Shown here: piece by piece, positions 30,704-45,700 of the stretch
Layout: each line of letters begins with the position of its first letter
How positions within the stretch are numbered: the first letter of the stretch is position 1
Source: Nematostella vectensis
Lineage: Eukaryota; Cnidaria; Anthozoa; Actiniaria; Edwardsiidae
Assembly: GCF_932526225.1 (NCBI RefSeq)
Contig: NC_064047.1
Location: 6,013,501-6,077,500, forward strand
Reading direction: 5' to 3'
Length of the DNA stretch: 64,000 nt
Program-made: the position numbers and the translations under genes
The notes under the pieces: model-generated
The model's database searches: none
Told to the model about the DNA's origin: nothing
What the model saw: only the letters and a program-made list of their open reading frames with translations

Positions 30704-33700
30704 CTACAGGGGAAGAGGAGTGGCGAATGACTTGTAAAAAGACAATAAAGGGATGGAAGACACGACACACCCTTCAGGGGGAGGGGAGAAGTGAATGTCT
30801 TGTAAAAAGACAATAAAGGGATGGAAGACACAACACACCCTACAGGGGGAGGGGAGAGGTGAATGACTTGTAAAACGATAATAAAGGGATGGAAGACACG
30901 ACACACCCTACAGGGGGAGGGGAGAGGTGAATGTCTTGTAAAAAGACAATAAAGGGATGGAAGACACAACACACCCTTCAGGGGGAGGGGAGAAGTGAAT
31001 GTCTTGTAAAAAGACAATAAAGGGATGGAAGACACAACACACCCTACAGGGGGAGGGGAGAGGTGAATGTCTTGTAAAAAGACAATAAAGGGATGGAAGA
31101 CACAACACACCCTACAGGGGGAGGGGAGAGGTGAATGACTTGTAAAACGATAATAAAGGGATGGAAGACTCGACACACCCTTCAGGGGGAGGGGAGAAGT
31201 GAATGTCTTGTAAAAAGACAATAAAGGGATGGAAGACACAACACACCCTACAGGGGAAGGGGAGAGGTGGATGTTTTGTAAAAAGATAATAAAGGGATGG
31301 AAAACACGACACACCCTACAGGGTGAGGGGAGAGGTGAATGTCTTGTAAAAATTATAAGGGGTGGAGAACACACGGCACATCCTACAGGGGAGGGGAGAG
31401 GTTAATGTCTTGTAAAAATAATAAGGGGTGGGGAACACGCAACACATCCTATAGGGGAGGGGAGAGGTGAATGTCTTGTAAAAATTATAAGGGGTGGAGA
31501 ACACACGGCACATCCTACAGGGGAGGGGAGAGGTGAATGTCTTGTAAAAAGTTATAAGGGGTGGAGAACACACGACACATCCTACAGGGGAGGGGAGAGG
31601 TGAATGTCTTGTAAAAATAATAAGGGGTGGGGAACACGCAACACATCCTACAGGGGAGGGGAGAGGTGAATGTCTTGTAAAAAAATAATAAGGGGTGGGG
31701 AACACACGAGACACCCTACAGGGGAAGGGGAGAGGTGAATGTCTTGTAAAAAGATAATAAAGGGATGGAAGACACAACATACCCTACAGGGGGCGGGGAG
31801 AGGTGAATGTCTTGTAAAAAATTATAAGGGGTGGAGAACACACGACACAATCTTGAAGGAGCCATGTCACATGAGGGGAGAGGCCATACCTTCTTGATGT
31901 CGATATCATCTAGATGATTCTGTATAAACTGCACGCTCGCCGTTAGATCAGCAGAGTTGAACTCGTAGGGGATATTCCACCCGAGAGGCCCGAACTTCCT
32001 TCTCTCTTGTACGATAGTGTGCAAGAAGGCGGTCGCGTACAGCATGGGCTTCCATTGAGGCATGTTCGTTACGTCCAGTTGGTCCTGTGAGGGGAGGGGG
32101 TGGGGGGTTAGCAAAATATATAAAGTAATGAATGTAAATATTATAAGAAGCACGATAAAAAGATAACACGCAAGTCGGATCTACGGACATTATAGCCGAA
32201 TTTGATTATAGCAGAATTCGTTGTTGCGCGATCGACGACGGCAGAGGGACGATGACGGCGTACACGTTGTATTTCTCCGCTGGCTAAAAGAAAAATGTGG
32301 TAGTGCGCGCTGAAATCTTGCGTGTGCGCCGTTCTAGACTCTCCGCCGTCGTCGATCTTAAGGTCCCTGATGACTCGTGTTTGTACCTGAGTGATGACTG
32401 CGTATTATTATTGAAACTTGCACCTTGAGATGCATCAATGACTCTTGTTTTTACCTGGGTTATACCCGCGTACGTTCGCTTGAGCCCAGCCTTGATTCCC
32501 TGCGGTGGCTCATTTGTGAACTTGATGCTAGACTGTAGGAAGGTGATGGGAAACTTCGGATGGACCTCGGTGGTGATCCACAGACGGAAACTCTCGTTCA
32601 CGTTTTCTGTGCTGATCACCTAAAGGTAGAGGGTAGTACAGATATTAAAAAATTGGAACGTGAATCAAAAACATAGGCAGGACATGTACCAAAGAAAGGC
32701 ATTAACAATGAAAAAGAATAAAAGGCGCTCTACACCGGTGGGAGAACCTGTGAGTTGCGTCACAAAGCTTCCTTTTTTTGGTAGAACCAATCATGATGAA
32801 AACAGGGATGAATACAAAGGTGTCCTCTTTAAATGGTTCTTACACCGGGGTAAAAAAAAACTGAAGGCGAAGCGAAATATTAGGAACAAGAACTAGAGAG
32901 AGAATAGGACGAAGATGGTGACGAAGAAAGAAGAAGAAGAAAAAAAGAAGAAAATGACAAGGACTAACAAAAAGAAAAAAAAATACAAACCGCAACATGA
33001 AATGAAAGATTTAGCATTTGTAAACAGCGGTACTCTCAGAGCAAGTGGCATTTATATCATGTGCTCACCGTTTCAAGGAGCTCGTCCATGAATCCTAGAC
33101 CGAGATGACAATTCTGCAGTAGAACCCAGCCTCCCTCATTCATAAACTGTCCCAGCAGTCTTCGCGCGTGTACCTCCTGTCCTTGACCCATCGAGATGTT
33201 GCGGCACTCTATAAGACACGTGACATAGTAACGCAATTCAGTCACGAAATTTCACAAGAACTTAATAACGCAATTTCAGTCCCAAAGAAAGGCACGTAAC
33301 ACCCAGTAACGAAACCCTATCAGGACTCTCTACAACACACTTAGTAAGGCTATGCATTTACGACATAAGACACGTGACTTTCTCTAACTAAACCCTATTA
33401 TGGAATTCTACTAGACACTTTTAATAACACAATTCAGTCACGACACAAGACATGTGACACTCTTTAACGAAATTGTCACGACATTCTACAAGTGATATTT
33501 CGTAATGCTATTTTGTCACATGATTTAGTCATGCAACATTTTCACGCGTGGTTCAGTCATTTAAGTCTATTAAATTGGTATTTTAAGTCTATTAAATCGG
33601 TATTACATATATGATAGCAAGCAGAGAGCCTTAACTGGAAGTTCCAACCCGTCTTAAAGTTGATTTAGGGCGCAACTGTAGAACATGTGCCTCAACTCTC

Positions 33701-36700
33701 CTTACCAACTCTTAGTTTCTTGCCGAGCGCCTCTATGGAAGCGGTGGGGTCAGACCCCATCGACAGGAAGCAGATCATCGGTGTTCGGTTATCACTCTCC
33801 TCCCACATGGACTCGAGGTTAAGGATGACGCCCTCAGCGTACTGCGAATGACAAGCAGTGAGTCGTTACAACAAAAAATATTAATGGTACAATGATGTCA
33901 ACGTTATCTCTCCTCCCACATGGACTCGAGGTTAAGGATGACGCCCTCAGCGTACTGCGAATGACAAGCAGTGAGTCGTTACAACAAAAAATATTAATGG
34001 TACAATGATGTCAACGTTATCTCTCCTCCCACATGGACTCGAGGTTAAGGATGACGCCCTCAGCGTACTGCGAATGACAAGCAGTGAGTCGTTACAACAA
34101 AACATATTAATGGTACAATGATGTCAACGTTATCTCTTCTCCCACATGGACTCGAGATTACGGGTGACGCCCTTGGCGGATATAAAGCGAGCTTTTAAGA
34201 TACGGTTATCATGACTACCATGGCAACAAAATATTGATGGACACAATAACGTTATCTCTCCTCCCACATGGACTCGAGATTACGGATGATACTGCGAATG
34301 AAAAGCGAACCGTTAATTAAGAACTAGGCAACCTAAGGCATATGCACGTTTATGTAAAAAATGCCTTTGTTAATATTAGAAATTTGATTGGTCAAGACAA
34401 AATTACCACAAAAGTTACACTTAAAGCTAAATGCTGCCTAACGTTTATGAATATTTGAGTTTAAGGATTTATATATGTCATGTGTAATATGGCTTAGTAG
34501 ACAAATGTAATGAGGGGAACCTTGTGAAAATTATGTCACAATAACGTCATTCCTTCTCCCACACGGATTCCAAGTTTCGAATGAAGCCCTCGGTGTACAG
34601 CGTATGACAACATAGTGACATCAGAGTGAACTTACTGCCTTGCCAATGGACTCAGTGATGTATCTTCGAGCCTGGTTAAGTGTCCGGTCCGGACACCATG
34701 ACCTGATGAGCAGAAGCTTGCGGAAGGTGTCAAGGGAACCATGGTAACCATCAGGGATGGGCTCATCCTCAGGAGCGTCCGAGTCGAACCAGGCCTTCCA
34801 TGCCTTGTCATTATGCGAGATCTGGGAATTAAAAAGTCCATGTCATAATCATATAAACACAACCATCGCCGCAACAGTCACCATCACCACCACCTCCATC
34901 ACAATCATCACCACCATCACCATCACCATCAATACCACTTGTCATTATGCGAGATCTGGGAATCGCGGGCAAAAAGGCCATGTCATAATCATATAAACAC
35001 AACCATCGCCGCAACCGTCACCACCGCTACCACCACCTCCATCACTACCACCATCACAATCATCACCACCACCTCCATCACTACCACCATCACAATCATC
35101 ACCACCACCACCACCACCATCACAATCATCACCACCACCACCAGCACCATCATCACCACCACCACCACCATAACCATCATCACCACCACCACCAGCACCA
35201 TCATCACCACCAGCACCACCACCATCACAATCATCACCACCACCACCACCAGCACCATCATCACCAGCACCATCATCACCACCACCACCATCATCACCAC
35301 CACCACCACCACCATCACCATAACCATCATCACCACCACCACCATCACCATCAATACCACCACCACCACCATAACCATCATCACCACCACCACCAGCACC
35401 ATCATCAACACCAGCATCACCACCATCACAATCATCACCACCACCACCACCAGCACCATCATCACCACCACCACCATCACCACCACCACCATCATCACCA
35501 CCACCACCACCACCACCATCACCATAACCATCATCACCACCACCACCATCACCATCAATACCACTTGTCATTATGCGAGATCTGGGAATCGCGGGCAAAA
35601 AGGCCATGTCATAATCATATAAACACAACCATCGCCGCAACCGTCACCACCGCTACCACCACCTCCATCACTACCACCATCACAATCATCACCACCACCA
35701 CCACCACCATCACAATCATCACCACAACCACCAGCACCATCATCACCACCACCACCACCATAACCATCATCACCACCACCACCACCATAACCATCATCAC
35801 CACCACCACCAGCACCATCATCACCACCAGCACCACCACCATCACAATCATCACCACCACCACCACCAGCACCATCATCACCAGCACCATCATCACCACC
35901 ACCACCATCATCACCAACACCACCACCACCATCACCATAACCATCATCACCACCACCACCATCACAATCAATACCACCACCACCATAACCATCATCACCA
36001 CCACCACCAGCACCACCACCACCACCACCATCACCACCATCACAATCATCACCACCACCACCACCACCACCAACACCACCACCTCCATCACAATCATCAC
36101 CACCACCACCACCACCACCATCACCAGCACCATCATCACCATCACCACCATCACCATCAATACCACTACTACTACCATCGCCAATACCCTGAACTTCATG
36201 ATGACCACCAACATCAGTATCACCACCACCACCACCACGATCACCATAACCATCATCACCACCACCACCAGCACCATCCTCACCACCACCACCATCACCA
36301 GCACCATCATCACCACCACCACCATCACCATCAATACCACTACTACTACCATCGCCAATACCCTGAACTTCATGATGACCACCAACATCAGTATCACCAT
36401 CAACATCATCACCTTTACGAACATCACTATCAACATCACCACAACACGATAACTGATTATGACACAAACAATCAGGCTGAAAGACATCATGGACACTACT
36501 ATCTACTCCATCAATATTGTTTTATCATCTCCGCATTACCCAAACTCATTCCCAGAGCCCACGTACCTTTGTGGGCTTCGGTTTTACTGCGCGTGTCCAA
36601 ACAAAATAGCGACCGGAAAGAACCAGAGTTGATCTGTTAAATTGATCGAACCAATTCGCGCTTGACGAATTAGGAAAAGTCGAAGATTTTACGCTAAATG

Positions 36701-39700
36701 AAATTCAATTCCAGACTTTGAAGCCAGTCATCGCTTATAGAGAGGATGGTTTTGGTGGATATGTTGCCAACCGGTAATGGTAAAGCATTTCTAATTCACG
36801 ACGTGTTTGGATTCGCCTACGATTTGTTTGTGTCTCAAGGAGAGCGCAAATCCAGTTTAATTATTTTACTGATTTCTCCCTTGAATGCCTCAATGGAGGA
36901 CAAGGTTGAAAGGCTTCGCTTACGCATTATTTCTGTGCCCAGGCATGTGAGGATTCCATCGCTTCACGGTGTAAATATTACATTTGCGCGACTCGAAGTA
37001 GTCGTGTTGTCTCTTGCCGAAGAGCCGACACATACCGCAGAAGTCTTTCAAAGAGTTATTCCGCCGAGAACATGATCGGCATATATATTACGACTACGCA
37101 CGCTTCTACATTTCCCGTTATTTCCCATAGGCTTTCCACAGGGCCTCCCCCTATGTTGTAAGACCAAAAAAGCTACAATTGATTATTTTAAGGTACTTAA
37201 AGTTTGTAGCAGCAATAATAAAATTTGGTTCTAAATGTATTATATTTTCAAAACAGATCTTAATAGTAATGACAGAATGTGTGACAGGCGTTGTGAAGCT
37301 TTTCCATTGTTCTATTCACTTCCGTTTTATTTGCGCATGCTCACTGAAGCAAGCTCGAGAGCTAATGAGAATAGCCCTAGGAATTGATTATCCCAGAGCT
37401 GGGCTCTGGGAACGCGATTGCGCATTACCGCAGCACTGACATCATAATCTACAACATTCACCATAGTAACTAATAAACTTCATAGATTACCTGTCCTAGG
37501 ATAGAGGTGAACTGCGGTAGTTTACTGAGTTCCACCAAGTTCAGCCAAGTCAAGTCTAGAATCCACTTCTTTGGTTTGGGCTCAACGGCATTTAGATCGA
37601 GAGCCGCTCCACCTAAGACAAATTACTGTCGCTCTCAGTATGATGGAGATGATATTAAGACAATGCTAATTACTGTCGCTCTTAATATGATGGAGATGAT
37701 ATAAAGACAATGCTGATTACTGTCGCTCTTAATATGATGGAGATGATATAAAGACAATGCTGATTACTGTCGCTCCCAGTATGATGGAGATGATATAAAG
37801 ACAATGATGATTACTGTCGCTCCCAGTATGATGGAGATGATATAAAGACAACGCTGATTATTGTCGCTCTTAATATGATGGAGATGATATAAAGACAACG
37901 CTTATTACTGTCGCTCTCAGTTTTGAGATCTGCCATGTTTGGCTTGACCAATCATAGACCATAGCCTCCCTATGACTGATAATATCAATTGATTATCGAT
38001 AATAAATTTGTCTGTGATTAGTTATATCGCTTGTGTGTCGATACAAAGCTTGTGTGTACTTGATTTTGCTGTTTAATTATTAATACTAAGCTTGTCTTTG
38101 ATTGGTTATACTAATTGATTATCGATACTAAGCTTGTCTGTGATTGGTTGTGTAGTTTTGAATTTAGATACTAAGCTTGTCTGTGATTGGTTATGCTGTG
38201 GGTTGTCGATACTTAGCTTGTCTGTGATTGGTTATGCTGTGGGTTGTCGATACTAAGCTTGTCTGTGATTGGTTATGCTGTGGGTTGTCGATACTAAGCT
38301 TGTCTGTGATTTGTTATGCTGTTTGATTGTCGATACTAAGCTTGTCTGTGATTTGTTATGCTGTTTGATTGTCGATACTAAGCTTGTCTGTGATTTGTTA
38401 TGCTGTTTGATTGTCGATACTAAGCTTATCTGTGATTGGTTATGCTGTGGGTTGTCGATACTAAGCTTGTCTGTGATTGGTTATGCTGTGGGTTGTCGAT
38501 ACTAAGCTTGTCTGTGATTGGTTATGCTGTGGGTTGTCGATACTAAGCTTGTCTGTGATTGGTTATGCTGTTTGATTGTCGATACTAAGCTTGTCTGTGA
38601 TTGGTTTTGCTGTGGGTTGTCGATACTAAGCTTGTCTGTGATTGGTTATGCTGTGGGTTGTCGATACTAAGCTTGTCTGTGATTGGTTACCTTTGATCAG
38701 GACCTGAAACTCTTCGTGCTTGATCTTCTTCTCTTGGAGGTCGATCTTTAGGGTCAACAGAAGAGTGAAAAGAAACTTATGCTCCTCGTAGAAACCGCGA
38801 GTTGTGTATCTATGGCAACAACAATATATAAGAACCAGCAATAATATCAAGATAACAACAGTGTCAACATCATCATCAACAACATTTAGAAGGGAACGCT
38901 TATGTTATCTACCTGAAAACCTCAAAGGTGAGGTAGTCAATGATGTTCTGAATTCGTTTGGCGGGGATCGGAGACTTTTGTGATCGCGCCATGGAAATGT
39001 CAAAGACGCCGAGGAACTGTTTGAGTGACGTCTGGTACATGACGTTTACATAAGACATCTCGACGATTAGGAAATACAGGATGCTTCCACGATTAGCGAC
39101 TATAAAATAAGACACTCAATAAATGTCAAGATCACTGAACGAAAACTGAAAAACCAATAGGAAATTAGATCAAACATATCAAAGAGTAAAATTGGCCATG
39201 AAGTTTATCAAATCTGATATCGACGTTCTTTATGTTTATGCGTTTTTCTTAAAAGGAGGGATTCTCATTTCCAGATTGCAATACCTTGATTTTGATTGGA
39301 TCAGTAAATAACCCATGTTTAGTTTAACTACCAGTATGTGAATATGCATTATAGCCGCCTAAAAGTTTAACAAAGTTTGACTCTCACTGTCACAAAAAAG
39401 GCCACCAAAACAGAACAACATGGTAAGGGTGGGGTGTTCCCTTTAAACAACTCTCTCACAGCTCAGCCACATGATGCACTTAAAGCCGCATTGTCACCAG
39501 TTTTCTTCCGGTCGATTGCGTAACATTCACCGATGATTTTTAATGGAAAACGCGAAAAATGTATCAAAATATGAAAGCAGTGCGTCAATTGGAAGTGTTT
39601 TTGAGGATGTGATTGATTATTTAAGGCGGATGGCCTATTGAAAAGCGCGGATTCTCATAGATTCTTTTGTCTTTTAACGGTTGAGGTTTCCGTCGGCCCT

Positions 39701-42700
39701 GCGGAAGTAAACTGGTGACAATGCGGCTTTAACTCAGCATGCTCTAGACACAGGCATCCCGCCCAATCAAACGATACAACATCCCTACGAACACAGGTAT
39801 CCCAACACTCTTACAAATACTCCGTCACGTACCTGGCCTATACTCCTCCCTGGCGGTGTTAATCTTGAGTTCTGTCTCCGCGGCAACGATTAGTTTCTCG
39901 CTGACCTCCTCGGAGGTAGCCTTTGTGCTGCTGAGCACTTCAATAAGTGACTCGTCCTCTACTAGGGATCCCTGTGTGCTCGTCAGGCGGTACAGAAGGT
40001 TATCTTCAAGGTCCTTCATACGCCTTTTGTTGGCTGTCACTTCCTCCATCAGCTTAGTACGCTCTGCTTCAAGCTCCTATGTACAACAACAGGAAGTACG
40101 GTCAACACTTATATTGGCGAACAGTGCGACCATTCGATACCGCGAGTTTCATAGCCTTCTAACTAGCCCTGCTAAAGTTCTAAAAGTGTGATTTAGACAG
40201 ATTTTAACTCGAGTAGTGGAGTGTTAATCAGCCTACGACCCAGCTACGATGCTCGGCTTCGAAAGTCCTAGTAAGACATGTCGTAGATAAGTCGCATATG
40301 ATTAAATCGTGCTGTCTGATCGGCTTTAAAAGATTTGATTTAAACATTTGACCGAGTCTCCCGAGTGCAGATATTAACAAGTTTAAAAATGCAGCGCCAG
40401 CGCCGATTTTGTTTTAATTGCAATGAATCGAGTTGATTGTTTCATATTCATTTGCATGTATTTGCATTGAATACGGCTCATGGATAATACGACGTTTGAA
40501 CTTAGCCTTACAAAGCAGAATTTCAAAATGGACGGGAAGATGGACAGGAATGGAACGGTGAAAAACACGGACAGACTGACACGGACAAACGGACAAACCT
40601 GTTTCTCCGTCAAGATGACACGCCCTAGGAGCTGATCTTCCAGGCCTTTCATGGTAACCGTGAAGTCAATTATGGAGGTCCGGGCACTAATCTCAGGAGT
40701 GTAGGAGGGGTTACCAAGCTTGGTGGTAATGTACAACCGGAAACCATCCATGACGTCAACTTCCTTGTCTCCTACCTTGACCTACGAACAATGGAGTTTA
40801 GGTTAGCCAATTCCAATATCAATAGTTATATATGTATTCGATACTTATTATACGTGTTCATATTTATGGATATACCTATGCTTTCATCCACGTCAATTAT
40901 GTGTGCTCATGTCAAGCTTGGCATGTTTGCAAGCATTTTTCGCTTAAAGACATGAAGTCTAACTGCGATTCAATATTCAGTGAGAGTTTGCAAAACACGA
41001 CTATTTGGCTATTTTGATTTATTTCTTAACGTTTAAGATAACCTGCACGATTTTGCCTGATCAAATGTTGTCGCCACAGTAATACCGCTTTTGTCTCCCT
41101 GCACATTAAAGCCGCATTGTCACCAGTTTACTTTCGGAGTTTCGATGGAAACCTCAACCGTTAAGACAAAAGAATCTATTAGAATCCAAGATATTAGACA
41201 AGCCATCCGCTCTAAATTATCAATCACATCCTCAAAGAAACTTTAAATAGACACAGTGCTTTCAATATTTTGAAATATGTTTCGCGTTTTACGTTAAAAA
41301 TCATCTGAGATTGTTACGTAATCGACCGGAAGTAAACTGGCGGATTTAATAATGATTTCCTTTTTTATGCTTTCTGCATACTTTATGGATATATCTGTAA
41401 GTTTTGCCCGATTAAATAAGGTTGCCACAGTAATACCAATGTCAGTACGATTATCATTTAAATGTACCTTGTAAGTTTTGCCCGATTTGATGAAGTTCTT
41501 CTCAAGAATGTTGTCCAAAGCTGGATCAAGCTCCTCGCCCACGTCTTCAATGATCAGCGGTCTTCCCAGCGAGAGCGCGTCCTCCATGTGGTTTCGGAAA
41601 TACTTGTGATTCAGTGATGTAATCTGTTGAAAACAGGCGCCTTGTTAGGAATAAAACAGAGAATTTATGGTGGGGAGCCTTGTCAGTCACACTTTTATGT
41701 GCTAAAATCTCGAAATAATTATCTAAAAACGTTTCTAAAAAAGTTTAATACTTCATTTATCAAATTCAACCGAAAATTTCGCACTAGCTACCGTAAATCA
41801 GCCGATGGAAATGGATGCTTTTTCACATTTGGTACTTTGCAAGGATGACAAAATGGCGGCTGACAGATTCTGTTTAAGTGGTACTAACCTGGAGTTCATT
41901 GGGCTGTTCTTTGGTCCTTATCCAAGCTTTTCCTTGACCCTGGGACGGAAAGGCAAACACCAGTCAGAAAAAGAAGATACATCTGCGAATTGGATGAGCA
42001 GTTACAAGGGAAAGGTCCGGCTAGATAGGGGGCCTCGGCTGGGTAGACAGAGGAGTGTTAATTTTCCGCCAACACACGGGCTTCAAAGCGTAGCCAGGAT
42101 TTTTAACAGGAGGGGGGGGGGGGGGGGGGCAAAAGGCCCTTTCAAGGCATTTTCTCCTGTATTTTAGATAATGCCTCATACACCTGCTTTATTTTTGGTT
42201 GATAGAAGGGGGGGGGGCCCTCAAGGCCACCTCCCTGGCTACGCCCTTGGGCTTAAAAATGTGTTATATCAGAAACGATTCATCCCCTCTTAGAAGCTAA
42301 TTTTGTGAAGGTACAATTAATGATTGGCGGGATACACTTCTCTTCTCCTGTGAGGCTATGGCCGGTGTTAAATGAACGGATATAAACACAAAGTGTAATC
42401 ATTGTTTGAAGTAATCTTAACATTTTCATTTTTTTCAAGGTACATGGCATAGCATTGTTAGTCCAAGCTCTCTATTTGTCTCTTTTGATATTACGGTAAA
42501 CATTTGACGAAAAACATACAAATAAAAAATAAAAACCATAACTTGTCGAAAAAAGGTGTTCAATTTTTTATTTATGTTTATATTTTGCACTTCCTCTCTC
42601 CGATATAAAGATAATTTGTGTTTTTGAAAAATCTCCGTTTCAACCGTAACAAGATGAAAAAGTTTACCGCAGTACCCCGTGTCAATAAAGACAGAAAGAG

Positions 42701-45700
42701 AGTAAAGCATTGTGGGACTACATTGTGGGTCGAGGTAATGTAATTGTAATAATCTTTGCCTGTGCAAGCGGCAAATGTGAAACGGTCATCACTGTATTTC
42801 TCTGTTATCGCCGGACAATATTTATCGTCTCCTCCTAAATATGAGGACCTATCTGTACCTATCGGTTTAGAACTGATACTTGACGCTCGCCGCTTGCGCG
42901 GACAAAGTTCTTCGAGAAATGTGTTTACTACTCAAGGAGGGCTTAGGACTGGAGACTGCATGCTCATTCCACGCTGTCATGTTTGTACTACCTTAAGCAA
43001 ATCAGGTCTATTACCAACTATAAATCAACACAAGGTTAAAAATGTATGTTGTATACCTCTGTGAAACACAAAAATTGCGCTGACGTTTTGAGCACCTGTT
43101 AGCATCCATAGTTCATAACGTAATAACCGTTGAAATGAAGGTTCGATATATATTTATTTAAGATATTTAAAGATTGGCCTAGCACTAATATGCAGTGATG
43201 TAATAACGGATGCAGTGACGCAATGACTAATAGTGACATAATAACAAGTGCAGTGACGCAATAACGGGTGCAGTGACGTAATAAAATGCGCAATGACGTA
43301 ATTGCAAGGGCAGTGATGTAATCACAAGTGCAGTGATGCAATATCAAGTGCAGTGACGTAATGATGTGTACAGTGACGTAATAACAAGTGCAATGACGTA
43401 ATGATGGGTGCAGTGACGTAATAACGGGTGCAGTGACGTAATAACGGGTGCAGTGATATTCTACATGCGTGAATAAACATAACAAAGACAAAATTAACCC
43501 TGAGATGTCGCTCCTTGGCAATAATCCAGGACTTTCCTTGGCCCTGCCACGGCGAGAAACAGTAAACATCAGCATGCAAAAACAACAAAACGATAACACA
43601 TGTGCAATATGACAACTGGTGCGATGTGATTATAGTGGTAAACAATTAAGGTGTTAGGAATAGTTATTTTCAAGGGATTTTCAAGGAATCGATCTTTCAT
43701 CAAAATATGTCAAATAATCCTTTGCGTAACCTAGCATATTAATATCACCGGCAGCTAAACATAAATCTTGAACCAATTGTTTGCAATTTTATACACACTT
43801 AAAAAGAACCTTTTGAAAAAAATCACTCGCTAGATTATCTAGAAAGCTGAGAAATACAAATTATCCACTAGATCAGTAAAATATAAAACCGCTTTCAAAT
43901 TTCCAGGATGTTCTCTTACCCTTATTTGTTTCTAAACTATAATTTACTTTTATCAGAAGTATTGCAGTTAGTTTATAGAGGAGTTGGTAATTATGTCAAT
44001 TTACCACATTATTACTTACAGTTACTTGTCTACGTCTACGTTACTTTAAGCATTTTACTTTACATTGGATATTAATTATAATAAATCACGACTCGTTTGA
44101 GAAAACATTTGAAATAAATAATTGGTACAATACTTTTTTGAAACATTGGGGGTGGGGTGGGGGTGGCTAGATGGATAATAAACAGGTTATACATAAACAG
44201 GTTATACAGGTTATACAAATAGGGATTGGTGTCCACACACATGATTCAACGGGGATGAATGCTAAGGGGGGACTTAATGTCCACACACATGATTCAACGG
44301 GGATGAATGCTAAGGGGGGACTTAATGTCCACACACATGATTCAACGGGGATGAATGCTAAGGGGGGACTTAATGTCCACACACACGATTCAACGGGGAT
44401 GAATGCTAAGGGGGGATTTGCGGTCGATTTTTACACATCAGACTCAACAGGGGTGTTTCGATAGCATATGATGAGGGAGTACGAGAAAACATTTCCAAAT
44501 CAGAGTCAACGGAGGTCTCTAAATAGGCAATGATGGGCGATGCGGGCAGAGAAAGTTTTTCCATGTCCACTCATCGGAGCCAAGATGGAGTATCTGGATG
44601 GATAGGCAGACCTATGTGGGGAGGGCAAAAATGTGTCCCGGGCGAGTGGGCTTCCTGTGGATCACTGACTAGGGGGTATCCTGATTGATAGGCAGACCTA
44701 TGTGGGGAGGAATAAAAATGTGTCCCGGGCGAGTGGGCTACCTGTGGATCGATGAGTAGGGGGTATCTGGATTAATAAGCAGACTTATGTTGGGAGGGAA
44801 AAAAATGTGTCCCGGGCTAGTGGGCTACCTGTGGATCGATGAGTAGTGGGTATCTGGATGGATAGGGATACTTATGTGGGGAGGGATAAAAATTTGTCCC
44901 GGGCGGGTGGGCTACCTGTGGATCAATGAGAAGTGGGTATCTGGATGGATAGGCAGACTTATGTGGGGAGAGGTAAAAATGTGTCCCGGGCGAGTGGGCT
45001 ACCTGTGGATCAATGAGTACGGAGTATCTGGATGGATATGTAGACTTAGGAGGGTAGGGGTTAGGGTGTCCCGGACGAGTGGGCTACCTGTGGATCAATG
45101 AGTAGCGGGTATCTGGAGGCCTTGGTGACGATGATTCCGTTCTGTATGGACAGCTCGTCGTTGGGCAGGCCCTGCAGATTCCACTCGCCGATGGTGGCAG
45201 CGTCCGTCAACATGTTGGTCAGGTTGATGTCCTGAGAGGAAACGACCAAAATAATTAAGTAAGTACTGAAAATATAGAGGCTGTTTGACAGGTGAGTTCG
45301 TATTTCCCGGTCCTCCCAGTATACAGTTCTCCCATAAGTCTCTCTACACAATGATTACGTAGAATAATATGTAGAGAGCATTACCTCAGAGAAGGGAATC
45401 TTCGCTTTGCGCATGTCCTTTTTCCACGTACTCTGGAGCAAGTTACGGAATTCCTGGTTGAACGGACCCGAATATGACAGGAACCCTGTGGCGAGCAGAA
45501 CGTCACCTACCAGCCTGCAGACAGAAAGGTCAGTGGTTAGCACATGGTGAAGTATAACGTTTTCATCAACAGTCGTGCACAGAGGCTGTTTTCCAGGATA
45601 ACCTATTTGCACTACTAATTTACCTCTGAATTTGCTGATCAAATTTCTTACTCTGTTCCGTCCAGCGGATTTTCTCACCACCCAAGCCGTCAATCAAAGC

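Noticed and set aside
30673-31780. Minus-strand frames of 66-233 codons with LPSLY-type repeats
   Set aside because: Translation of the 68-bp minisatellite between dynein exons 33 and 34.
34939-36496. Open frames of 190-300 codons rich in Thr/Ile or Gly/Asp
   Set aside because: Triplet-repeat artefacts of the CAC/CAT satellite, open on both strands at once.
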